The notes below the pieces were generated by a model that was given only the letters and a program-made list of their open reading frames with translations, did not search any database and had not been told where the DNA came from. The position numbers were made by a program, and so were the translations under genes. A stretch of 64,000 nucleotides of DNA from Epichloe hybrida (taxonomy: Eukaryota > Ascomycota > Sordariomycetes > Hypocreales > Clavicipitaceae), in contig JAFEKR010000002.1 of assembly GCA_019022495.1 (NCBI GenBank), positions 3,658,001 to 3,722,000 of the forward strand. Reading direction: 5' to 3'. This document shows positions 23,721-33,523 of this stretch, one piece after another. How positions within the stretch are numbered: position 1 is the stretch's first letter; every line of letters begins with the position of its first letter.

Positions 23721-25085
23721 ATGAACGGAATATCACTTCTTCCAATGAAATTGCTTATTGCACTGGCGCTTCATGGCGTCATGGCTGAGGACTTGAAGAC
23801 AGGATCTGTGTTGTCCACACGAAACACTCTTGTGCTGGGGAAGATATGCAAGTCCCTGCGACACGATTGTGGTTTAGACCGCTTGCCGTCAGATGTTGAG
23901 GTGTGACCCCTAAGACATTCTTCAAATAGGTTTTCATGCTAACAACTTCCCCAGAAACTGTGCTCGCGCGATTGCGAAACGGCAATTGATGATAGAGACC
24001 TGAAGGGTGACTTGTGTGATCGCTTCAAAAAGGTATTATCCCGCGCTGTTTTCATGAAAAACTATTTCTTTGAAGCTCCCCGGACTAAGATCAAGCAGTA
24101 CATTGAGAGTCTCGGCGAATGTGCCAACAGCCCTTTTATTGTGGTTGAAATGCAATGCAAAGACAAGTGCAGCGGGTGCTCCTCTGACGATGACTGCGGC
24201 AAGAATCAGGTTTGTAACGATCATGTCTGCAAAGCGACTGTCACTTGTCAACACAACCGCGAGTGCAACGGTCAAGTGTGCAAAAACAATAGCTGCGGAG
24301 CTTGCACAGCCAATGCAGACTGTGACAGCAACAATCTTGAGTGCGTCAAGGGGCTGTGCGTTCCAACCACGACGCCTCCTCCAGAATGCACCAAGAACTC
24401 AGACTGCAAGGCCACCCAGATATGCAAGGACGAAAAGTGCGGCCCTTGCTCGACTAATTCCGATTGTGGCGTCGACCAGCTCTGTGGGAATGGGCTATGT
24501 ATGCCAAAACCACCTTCTTGCGGGCAACCTGGCTTTGAATGGGCACAATGGCGAGGTCCATCATCCTGGAGCACCGTCAAGTCGCCGCCATTCGCAGAAT
24601 ATGACCCTATCACGTTCAAGAGCCAGAAGCCGGAGCACGGTGGACGAACCAACAGCTTGCTGATCAACAATCCCAATAACCTCTACGGTCAGCCCCTGGG
24701 CACGAACTTGGCTTCTGTCATCCACCAGGGATTTCTCTTGGCGCCCGAGACAGGCAACTACACCTTTGTATTTGGGCAAGCCGATGACATCGCTCTGGTA
24801 TGGCTGGGACAAAACGCTTTCAGTGGCTGGACCCGGGCAAATGCAGACATTGAGCGAACTTATATCCCCCCGCCAGGTGATGAAACTCACACGACGAGGC
24901 ACCTTGAGCAGGGGACCTACTACCCCGTGCGAGTCGCCTGGGGTGACAAGGGAGGCAACGTTGCCATGTCTGTGAAGATCATCGCTCCAAATGGCACCGA
25001 GTTGACGGGGAAAGATGGCGGCTATTTCAGAACCGAAGCTTGCGATGGTTCTTACGAGAAGTTCCCAGCTTATGGTCCGGCTTAG
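23721..25085 (+). CDS. Secreted Cys-rich protein with C-terminal GLEYA/PA14-like domain
   Basis: The exons are 23721-23900 and 23955-25085 (54-bp intron), giving 436 residues. The N-terminus is a signal peptide (KLLIALALHGVMA, cleavage near residue 22). Residues of about 60-130 carry a few cysteines. Residues of about 140-265 hold four or five short Cys-rich units of the form C-x2-SDxDC-x4-xxCxxxxC, resembling EGF/Dickkopf-like or bacterial adhesin repeats. The C-terminal 170 residues form a GLEYA/PA14-type lectin fold (FLLAPETGNYTF, DDIALVWLG), which in yeast Epa and flocculin proteins binds sugars. The likely role is an extracellular adhesin or carbohydrate-binding protein. No GPI signal or membrane anchor is visible at the end, so it is probably released or held by the wall. 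The ligand is unknown. Confidence 0.8.
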
Positions 25086-25487
25086 ACTGTTGAGGCGGGG
25101 AACCAAGGCAATTCCTGGTTTGGTTTTGAATATGTGGCAGTAGAATTGGATCCAAAGTTTTTGTGTTTTGTTATTCCGGTCATTCGATCTATTGAAAGCA
25201 GTAGTTAGCTTATCCAAGGATGAACAAGTCGAACAAGTCTCAACTCACGTGAGCATGGTGATTGATTGCTGCAGATCTGCTGCCCCAACAAGCTGGGCTG
25301 ACTCGACCCGTGCACGAATTGTTGTTCCACTAATCCGTTTTGAGAGGCCGCCAATGCCCGCGCAAGTTTGTACACATAATACCTTCTGTCGCCATCCTCA
25401 ATCCCTCCGAAGCTGCACTTGCATCGGCGCTAAAACTCCAAAATATATCCTATTAGAGCTTTATTCTACACGCATTACATATTCAAC
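25086..25487. other. Intergenic between the GLEYA gene and TPI
   Basis: It holds the promoter of the triosephosphate isomerase gene and a 3' untranslated region. Nothing else is recognised. Confidence 0.5.
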
Positions 25488-26565
25488 ATGGCTCGCAAGT
25501 TTTTAGTCGGCGGCAACTTCAAGATGTAAGTAAGAGTAGCTGACTCCTTGAGCCGATCCCAAGCTGCGATTGCCCCTCCATGCCCCGCGCGAGAACTTCC
25601 GGGACGAAGCTGGCAAAAAAAGCGCAGCCTGACGGCTTTCCATGGCATCGGTAGATCATTGTGGTTTTACAGCAGAATGGAATGACTGACGACACATATC
25701 AGGAACGGGTCTATCTCGTCCATCAAGGAGATTGTCAACAACCTGAACAACGCCGTTCTTGATGCCGAAGTCGGTTCGTACCGTTCCTACGTCCACACTC
25801 CCATCCGTCTGCCGGAAGCCGCCCATTGAGCAATACCGCGTCTGACTAGATAATATCAGAGGTCGTCGTCTCCCCTCCCGCCCTGTATCTCCAGCTGGTC
25901 CGTGACAACCTCCGCTCCGGCATCGAGGTTGCTGCTCAGAACGTCTTCGACAAACCCAACGGTGCCTTCACTGGCGAAATCTCTGTCTCCCAGCTCAAGG
26001 ACAGTAACATCAACTGGGTTATTCTTGGTCACTCTGAGCGCCGTACCATTCTCAAGGAGTCTGACGAAATCGTCGCCTCCAAGACCAAGTATGCCACTGA
26101 GAACGGCCTCAGCGTCATTTGGTGCTGTGGCGAGAGCCTCGAGGAGCGTGAGGCTGGCAGGACGGTCGATGTCGTGACCAAGCAGCTTGAAGCACTCAAG
26201 GCCCAGATCAGCGACTGGTCCAAGATCGTCATCGCTTACGAGCCCATCTGGGCTATCGGAACTGGCAAGGTTGCCACCACCGAGCAGGCTCAAGAGGTGC
26301 ACAAGGCCATTCGTAACTGGCTCAAGAGTGTCAGTGACAAGGTTGCCGACGAGACCCGGATCCTGTATGGAGGCAGTGTCAACGAGAAGAACTGCGCAGA
26401 GCTTAGCAAACAGCCCGATATCGATGGTTTTTTGGTGGGTGGCGCTTCTCTCAAGCCCGCTTGTAAGTCTCCTCCAAGTTTACATTATTCGCCGAAACGA
26501 TTATGCATCTACTGACTTAAATATATTCGACAGTCGTCGACATCATCAACTGCAAGAAACAGTGA
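25488..26565 (+). CDS. TPI1: Triosephosphate isomerase
   Basis: This glycolytic enzyme interconverts dihydroxyacetone phosphate and glyceraldehyde 3-phosphate in the cytosol. The exons are 25488-25525, 25703-25773, 25860-26462 and 26534-26565, giving 247 residues. The active-site Lys is in GGNFKMN, which is rebuilt only by splicing intron 1. The catalytic His lies in GHSERR and the catalytic Glu in [10 protein letters not shown]. The phosphate-gripping loop and the YGGSV and GGASL phosphate-binding segments are all present. The length is normal for the family. The last exon encodes just ten residues (VDIINCKKQ end), as in many fungal TPI genes. Confidence 0.97.
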
Positions 26566-26917
26566 CTACGCCAAGAGTCAAAACTCTAATTCATGAATCT
26601 TGCGGGTATGACATGAAAATAGAATGTTTCAAAAATCTTAAAGGCATTGGATACCCTCTTGCTATAATTTGTGTGCTTTGATTCATGTGATTTTCTTGTA
26701 AAAAGTTGGCCTCGGATTCGTTTCATAGGTTATCCTTCTGCCATTGCACCCTCCGTGACCAAATGTAGTCTTCATCCCAAATATTCCAGCCGCTATGCTG
26801 AAAACAATATACGCACATCTTAAGATACAATAACACGTACACGACAACTTGGTCATTTTGTTGTCATTATGGAATTCCCGGCCTGTGGTTCGAAAACAAA
26901 AAGAGCAAAGAAGAATT
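26566..26917. other. Convergent intergenic between TPI and mL43
   Basis: This is 3' sequence of two convergent genes. No further feature is seen. Confidence 0.5.
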
Positions 26918-27461
26918 CTATACAATCATTCCGTTTCCGTGGTACGGAGACCAAATACCTCTGATACTGGGATTGGTGCTCGTAACCGCCTTGTTCGTTC
27001 TCTTCAGCTTCTCACCGCTGGCATCGCGTAATAGCTCGACTTTTTGTAGAATCTCATATGGTGACAAATTTCGCACACAGATTGGTTTAGTGCGTCCGTT
27101 GATGTAGTGGCCGATGATGACCGGATGTTTGCCTGGTCTGGGTGAGATGGCGAATTCGACTTGAGGGTTTGCCGCGGCAAACTTCGGGAGCAAAGACTTA
27201 ATGAAGCCGCTGGAAATTGCTGTCAGCCATACAGTTTCAATAGTTCGAATTCCGTAGGATGACAAAGGGACTTACTTCATCCCTTTAGAACTGCCAGCCC
27301 AATCGCAATAGTGGAAGTCCATCTTCTTGCACTGAAGAATGAATGCACCCAGGCCATTCTGTTCAACTGTCAGCATTCCTCCTTACTGAATAATAGTGTA
27401 TCAAGTCGCTCGCGCAACGTACCTTGCCGCTGGCGACGGTGCGCAATGATTTGACTGTCAT
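26918..27461 (-). CDS. MRPL51: Mitochondrial large-subunit ribosomal protein mL43
   Basis: mL43 is a component of the mitochondrial 54S subunit with a thioredoxin-like L51/S25/CI-B8 fold. The exons on the minus strand are 27461-27423, 27358-27276 and 27209-26918, giving 137 residues. Conserved segments are NGLGAFILQCKKMDFHYCDWAGSS, then GFIKSLLPKFAAANP, and PRPGKHPVIIGHYINGRTKPICVRN, which together match the family well. The start is MTVKSLRTVASGK. An in-frame extension upstream is open but lacks conservation and would bury the normal N-terminus. Confidence 0.93.
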
Positions 27462-27806
27462 CTTGCCCTCGTAGCACCCAATATCTTCGCGATATCCAAC
27501 GACATACCCGAGGGGAGATGTCGCGGCGAACGGAGACACTCGAAAAAATCCAAGCTCACATTTGGGGATGACCAAATCCGGCTTAGCGCAAAACCGGGCC
27601 AGCGCCGGCAAAACCCCAGTCCGCTAGGCATCTGTGTCCCCCGAAACGGGCACCTCATAATTTCCAGCATTTCTCATGAAAGTCGGGTGCGGCGCGTGTG
27701 GCCATTTCATCATTTACACAACGGCTTTCGGCATAAGATAATTATTTGGCCACAAGCCGGCGAATGGTTGTTGTCATCGGATTGGAAGCCTTCTTCTCCC
27801 TTCATC
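27462..27806. other. Divergent promoter of mL43 and U1-70K
   Basis: About 345 bp lie between divergent starts. No clear motif beyond ordinary GC content was seen. Confidence 0.45.
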
Positions 27807-29379
27807 ATGACTGACAAACTCCCGCCGAACTTGTTGGCCCTTTTCGCGCCGCGACCTCCCTTGCGATGGGTTGAACCTCCGGACTATGCGCCTGAGAACC
27901 GCAAAACGGCTACTGTTGATGGCGTTGCATCGTTTCTTCCCGAGTTGCAAAAGTACAAAGAGACGGATGTGTATCATCCAACTGAGAGTTGGCTCGAGGC
28001 GAGAGACAGGAAAAAGCGGGAGAAGAAAGAGGCTGTTCAGGAGCTGCTGACAATGGCCCCCAAACTCTGTATGTACAAGATTCTTGCTGGAGTCGGTTTG
28101 ACGAAGCGCTAACAGCATTCAGATAACCCCAACGATGATCCTAACATTCGTGGCGATGCGTTCAAAACCTTGGTCGTTGCGCGACTGAGCTACGACGCTG
28201 ATGAACGGGATCTGGAGAGGGAGTTTGGTCGATTTGGCCCCATCGAACGCGTTCGTAACCTGGGCTTCACACAAAATTATGGTTTCAGTCGCTGACTCTG
28301 ATGTAGATTCGCATCATTACCGATACACACGCGCACGAGAGGCCCAATAAGAAGAAGAAGCCCCATCGAGGGTATGCATTTGTGGTGTTTGAGAGAGAGA
28401 AAGACATGAGAGGTAAATATATCCCCCATATCCCCTTGACGACTCCAAATCGAGCACGGCTTTTCCCGGATGTAAATCTATGAGATGTGGCCCTCAGGCT
28501 TGCCTGTCTCTTTGGTCACGCATCGTGAGACTTAATACGGGCCCTCAGGCTTGCCCGGTCTCATCACCTCATTCTTTTCTTCCCCGTTCCTCAGACCTAC
28601 TTCCCTACAAACTGGTGCAGTTTTTCTCTTAATGGTAAGAGTTGCTGACGCCAGCGCCACGATGGCGCGACTACTATGTAGCTGCTCTGGACTCTTGTGA
28701 TGGCATTCGCATTAAAGACAGACGAGTGAAAGTAGACGTCGAAAGGGGACGAACTGTTAAAGGATGGAAGCCTCGTAGGTTAGGTGGAGGCCTCGGCGGC
28801 CGCGGCTACACCAAATCAATGCCCTCACGACCCGGTGGCCCTGGTGGATTCAGCGGACCTGGCGGCGGTGGCGGGTTCCGTGGAGGTTTCAAGGGTTTCG
28901 ACGGAGGTCGAGGCCGTGGCGGCTTCCGTGGTGGTTTTGGCGGCCGTGGTGGTGGCGGCGGCTTCAGAGGAAGTGACTCCGGTCCTCGAGGGGATAGAAA
29001 TGGCTTCGGGGGAGCACCCAGCGGAGCACCATCTGGACCTGGAGGTGATCGCCGAAACGGCGATCGCGGCTTTTCCGGTGGATTTGATTCTAGAGGAGGA
29101 CGAGACTCTGATGACAGACCTGGTGGTGGCTACCGTGACGGTGGTCGGCAAGGCGATCGTGACGGCGGTCGTCGTACAGGCGGCAACATGGAACCTATCG
29201 GACGCCGGGATGGTGGGTATCGCGAAAGAGATCGTGACCGTGACCGTGACCGTGATCGGGATCGCAACAGGGAAAGAGACAGAGGAGGACGGGACTTCGA
29301 CAGACCTCATGATGACGATAGCCGAAAGCGTGGATATGAAGGTGGTTATGAGGATCCCAGAAAGCTGCGACGATACTAA
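27807..29379 (+). CDS. U1 snRNP 70 kDa protein
   Basis: U1-70K binds stem-loop I of U1 snRNA and takes part in 5' splice site recognition. The exons are 27807-28068, 28123-28250, 28307-28412 and 28682-29379, giving 397 residues. The N-terminal U1snRNP70 segment ([20 protein letters not shown]) is followed by one RRM with RNP2-like TLVVARLSY and RNP1 RGYAFVVF, then the conserved [21 protein letters not shown] linker. The C-terminus is a long Gly/Arg region (RGG type) with an Arg/Asp-Arg/Glu dipeptide run ([13 protein letters not shown]), the typical U1-70K tail. Intron 3 is unusually long (269 bp) and carries a direct repeat (see findings). Confidence 0.94.
28489..28562. repeat. Imperfect direct repeat inside U1-70K intron 3
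   Basis: GGCCCTCAGGCTTGCC followed by a short GTCTC-like end occurs at 28489-28510 and again at 28540-28562, about 51 bp apart. Both lie in the 269-bp third intron. Confidence 0.7.
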
Positions 29380-30214
29380 ATCCCATGCCTTTCAACGCCA
29401 GGTCACGAGTTGGGTATGCCAGCGAGAATATCTCAAGCATCTTGCGGGCCATCAGGACAAGACGTCGAGACGTCTGGCCATCCGCAAGCGCAGGGGCTTC
29501 AGACATTGGAATCACTTTCATGGTTCGTTCAGATGCCGTCATCGCCTGATGTGCATACTTCTTTCTTCCCATTCATCCGCTTGCAAGGTAATGGGCCCGG
29601 CTTACGTACAGCAAAGCTGCCATTTGACGGGAAAAGGTAAACTTCGGACTCTGTTTTTTTTTTCTATGTTTGTATTGGTAGGTTAGAGAAACAGAAATCA
29701 GCGTGTAGCACCTGGGGGGGGCGGGTGGCTACATATGTTATACTATCGAGGTAATGTCAGAGGTAAGGCACATTTGTGACTACTGACCAATGTTGCTAAA
29801 AGAGCCAAGGATGAATCCAGATGCTTGTGCGTAAAAGTCACATTTAACATGGTCGTATGTATATCAGGGAGAGGATCCAGGACAGCGATGACATTTAAGA
29901 AAACAAGCAGCAATAATGAGTGGCAAGATTTCAATAATTATGTATGAGATGATTCAATGGGGTCACCTGGGATCTCTTTATGAATAGTAAAAAAAAGGGT
30001 GTATCGACCCGCTCATAACCGTAAACCATAAAACGCCTAGATCCGTGTGAAAAATCGATGCAGTTTTCAAAGTCGCCAGAGGGATCTACATGTCAGACCC
30101 AAACAATCAATCCAGACGTCAAATAGCAGTAAATCTCTGCCTTTCCACCATCTGCTAGTCACTGATTCCAGTGCTGGTCCATTTATTTCCATGCATTTAA
30201 ACACTTTTACTTCG
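29380..30214. other. Convergent intergenic between U1-70K and the MRT4 remnant
   Basis: It holds the 3' regions of both genes. A G tract lies near 29713-29720. No coding frame is recognised. Confidence 0.45.
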
Positions 30215-30894
30215 TTAGTTTTCATCAACACCCTCCATGGCAGTTGTCTCGACCTCTTTGACATGTCCGCTTGTTGAGCTCCAGTAGCTGTTGGGAAAGT
30301 GATTAGCATATTTTCAAAACATTTCAGTCTTGTCAGGCATGAGTCATACGAAAGGCAGGAAAGCGGGGGAATTGAAGTGAAAACCTACGCCAGAAGCTTG
30401 ACCTTGAATTCGGATACACACACTCCGAATAACTTCAGCAAGCGAGTCTGTCTCGAATCCAGCACATCGCCCTCCTTGCAAACCAGGTATCCCTCTCCCT
30501 CGCCACTCTCTTCACCGAGCACTACTTTGCCCTTGACCATTCGTGTGGGGACGTTCAACTTTCGCAGTTCCGGCTCAATTGAATGCGCGAGAGGCACATC
30601 GTACTCCACGGGGACCTCTCCCGCCGTGGCGTACACCACACCCGGGGGGATTGTGAAGTCCCTGGGCGAGGCGACGCCCGCGCGGGCAAAGTCCACAGGG
30701 GCAAAGTTGGCAAAGTAGTCGAGGATAGACTGGACGGGTCTATTGGTGAGGAGGAGGCCCACCGTGCCGCTGAGGTACTGCGTAGGATCCTCGATGCCAG
30801 GGGCAATGGCTTCCGAGGGGTTTTGACCCAGTGCTTTAGCCATGAGCTTGGTCTTGCCGAAGAAGATCCTGCTGTCGTTGAGCTCGTGGCGCAT
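30215..30894 (-). pseudogene. MRT4: MRT4 ribosome-assembly factor, 5' half missing
   Basis: Mrt4 is the uL10-like factor that holds the P-stalk site during 60S assembly. Only its C-terminal part is present: from [22 protein letters not shown] (codons starting near 30891) through [13 protein letters not shown] and [19 protein letters not shown] to [22 protein letters not shown] intron follows (30288-30388), then a last exon 30287-30215 encoding YWSSTSGHVKEVE and the stop. Family members have about 65 more residues before RHEL, with a VVHLTQV-type start and the NMRNTYLKDV segment. None of this exists upstream on this strand, and no splice acceptor fits. Upstream of 30893 the sequence belongs to an oppositely oriented gene fragment. 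The copy is therefore 5'-truncated; an intact copy must be elsewhere if Mrt4 is functional. Confidence 0.85.
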
Positions 30895-31702
30895 CAAATA
30901 TCCCGATTGGCCCACCGAGAGCCGCATCCCTCATCGGTTTTCCAAACCTCCCAAGGACTTGGTTACAGACTTGGATCCTAAGCCAGTTCAGGTGCACAAT
31001 GTGAGGTTCTGGGAGAGAAACATTCACGACGCGACACTCAAGGCCACCATTTCCAGCATCATTGATGCATTTGTCGATCGAGCCAATTCGAGAAGCAGTG
31101 AAAACCTGGCCACCATTGCTCGAGTTTGGCACATGGATTTGCCCGGCGAAAAGTTCAAGGATCTCCTCCATAACAAGCAATATTTCGACGAGCTTTTCGA
31201 GTTGCTACAGGACAATCATGGCGTGGGCTACTTCGTCACCGACATCGTGACGTTTACGAACCTCGAAGCGACGCAGTTACACGGCTCAAGCATGGGAGCT
31301 GGAGCCTCTGCAAAAATCCCCATCGACCCCAGTACGGGCATCAGGGTCGGTGGAGAAGCCAAATTTGGTGTCATTCGCGAAAAGGGGTACTCTGCCTGTT
31401 ACGAGGAAGAGTCTATCGTGTTCATGGGTTATCGCAAGATCGAGCTCGTCAAGGTGACTGGCGCCCGAGCCAAGTTGCGACGCATATTCCATGGCGAAAA
31501 GCACGGCCTAGCCGTCATGGACCGCGCGGACCACTGGCCCGAGATGAGGGATCTGCCTCATGAGGGCACAGAGGGTACCATCAACAACTTCATGGGCGGA
31601 AGAGCATCTCCCACAAATGAGTTAACCGAGGAGGAAAGGGATCAGTACGAGGCATTCGAAAAGATAGCCAATGAACTGGGCATGGACCCCTTCTTTGACT
31701 AA
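30895..31702 (+). pseudogene. 3' fragment of an unidentified gene, head-to-head with truncated MRT4
   Basis: An open frame of about 265 codons runs from the breakpoint to TAA 31700-31702. Upstream of 30893 it continues only as the antisense of MRT4, so the true 5' end is missing and the first internal Met is far inside. I do not recognise the family with confidence. Visible features are a hydrophilic N-part with KPPKDLVTDLDPKPV, a central beta-rich core with a GVGYFVTDIVTFTNLEAT stretch and a Gly/Ala-rich GSSMGAGASAKIPI segment, then SIVFMGYRKIELVK, and a charged C-terminal helix. The FVTDI...VFMGYRKIE pattern is reminiscent of membrane-active proteins from fungal self/non-self systems (gasdermin-like), but this is a weak impression from memory. 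A MITE lies 260 bp downstream. Confidence 0.6.
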
Positions 31703-33334
31703 GATGGTGGTCTTGCACGAAAAAAAGAGGCGCAGCCAACTGGTCACTAATTTGTGCGTACATTATCCCCTACATGCTGACAGAATGGCGCCATCCCCCG
31801 CGAATTCCCTGCTATTCGACGCGTTACCGGCTCTAATCCGTCTAGGAGCCTACGCTCTCTGAGCGATACCCCAAGAAGCTCCTGTCTCCAAACGGTTCCT
31901 CCCCGGGCCGTCCACGATCCTACTGCGTGTTTCTTATTTATATATACGGCGTTGCGCCTGTTATCTCCTTGGACTCTGTCCATCTTGCAGGTCGGCTGCC
32001 ATAAGGTCAGTGACCGCGCAAGTACGCGAAAGTGTGGTGTAGCAACAATTTATATAGATAAAATCAGTAGTATTTATTATTAGCCTATTTATATATAAGC
32101 GAATGTATGTACCTCTAATCCATTTCTATCTGATTAGATATAGACCCTAGTTGACGTGACTCCACAAGGTGGACAGAGTCCAAGGACATAGTGTGCGAGT
32201 TTGAATTAGGCAAGGCCTAGGGCCGGCGGCTATGGTTGATTTGTGTGCTCCTATTCTTAAATTACTATTATGTCTACATTAGTCTAGTGATAGAGTGCGA
32301 TATATATAAGGTTATTCTTCTTATTCATATTCTAGAAAAGGACTTATAATGTTACTATATTAATTAGGGGGCAGTGAGCTTAGAGGTCTATGTACAAAAG
32401 GGGCTCACGCCTAGCTTCAGATCCATTGCCAAGGCCACCGCTTCGTCCGTCCGGCGCACAGCGAGAACGGACGACGGCAGGCCAAGGCAAGCTTCCCTTT
32501 GTCGGCCCAATGCCATGTGTCTTGGTGTCGAACGATGTCTTGGCGAACACTGAAGACAGGCACATTGTCTCACCAGTCAACACTAGTCTCAGTAGTGTAA
32601 TTGGCATGATTTCTAAACAACGAGCGGCCTCAGACCAGACCCTGGGCCGAGCAGGTTCCGAGTACTTGCAAGACATGTGATGTCTCTAACAGCTGTGCAG
32701 ATTGGGTTTGTCTGTCTTTGTGTTGCTAGCGGACGCGGCGATATCTGGGGAAAATAAAACTCGTGGCGACTCCTTGGGAGTTGGGCTCCCTTTCCTCCTG
32801 CCAAGCAGGAGGCAGATGCTCTACGGAGACCATGCAGGATTACATCGTCGACCTCGCAGCCTCTATGTATTTCAGAACAGTGTCGATCGCTATACCATTG
32901 GGCCTTGGGCCGTCAACGTCGCTCAAGTCATTCAGCAACAGCAAGCACTATGTACATACCAACTCAGCCTCTAAAGCATGCTTTTTTATCCATTTATCCT
33001 GACGCATCGTGGCACTTGCAAGTGACATCGGGCGATAACATCGTGAATTATGGACCAGGGACAGGGATCCCAGGCTAATTGCTTCCAGCACATTTTGGTG
33101 AAGATGACGCTGCGACCAGACAAGTTGTATGGTGAGAGGAGGCCTTGTTGGTCTTGTTGGTAGTCGTTTCTCTCACCCGCCAGTCGAGGCTGATCACTCT
33201 TCTTCTCTTCAACCTACCCAATCGCTTTCTAAATCACCCCAATAAAGACCGAATGCATTCGTGAACCCGGAAGAAAGTTACCCGGCACGTATAAATTCAT
33301 ATACATGTATACATGTACCTAAAGATTTGTCGAT
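31703..33334. other. Intergenic with a MITE copy
   Basis: About 1.6 kb lies between the gene fragment and the receptor gene. It contains the MITE at 31964-32188 and an AT-rich stretch after it to about 32370. The rest shows short open frames that I do not recognise. Confidence 0.45.
31964..32188. mobile_element. MITE copy 1 (225 bp, TA target duplication)
   Basis: Terminal inverted repeats start TCTCCTTGGACTCTGTCCA on the left and end TGGACAGAGTCCAAGGACA on the right, with one mismatch in the first 19 bases, and continue imperfectly into CTTG-AGG. TA dinucleotides flank both ends (31962-31963 and 32189-32190). The interior carries GGTCAGTGACCGCG-AAGTACGCGAAA and CTAGTTGACGTGACTCCACAAGG, both shared with copy 2. 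It has no coding capacity. TA target sites suggest a Tc1/mariner-type transposase acting in trans. Confidence 0.8.
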
Positions 33335-33488
33335 ATGAGGATCCAGTCGGGGTTCGCTTTCCTGGCTGTCATGATGACGCTGCCACGGCTTTGTCTAGGT
33401 GACGAGGGAACCGCTCCTACACTCGCCCAATTAATATCATATGTGGCCATGGTGCCATCATGCGCGGTATGTTTCTCACGGTTTTTGC

Positions 33489-33523
<35 letters not shown>

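Noticed and set aside
28825..29310. A Ser/Thr/Ala-rich frame antisense to U1-70K
   Set aside because: It is a mirror of the Gly/Arg repeat region.
30842..30894. Start of the fragment gene at an ATG inside antisense MRT4
   Set aside because: Those codons are the complement of conserved Mrt4 residues, so they are not the original N-terminus.
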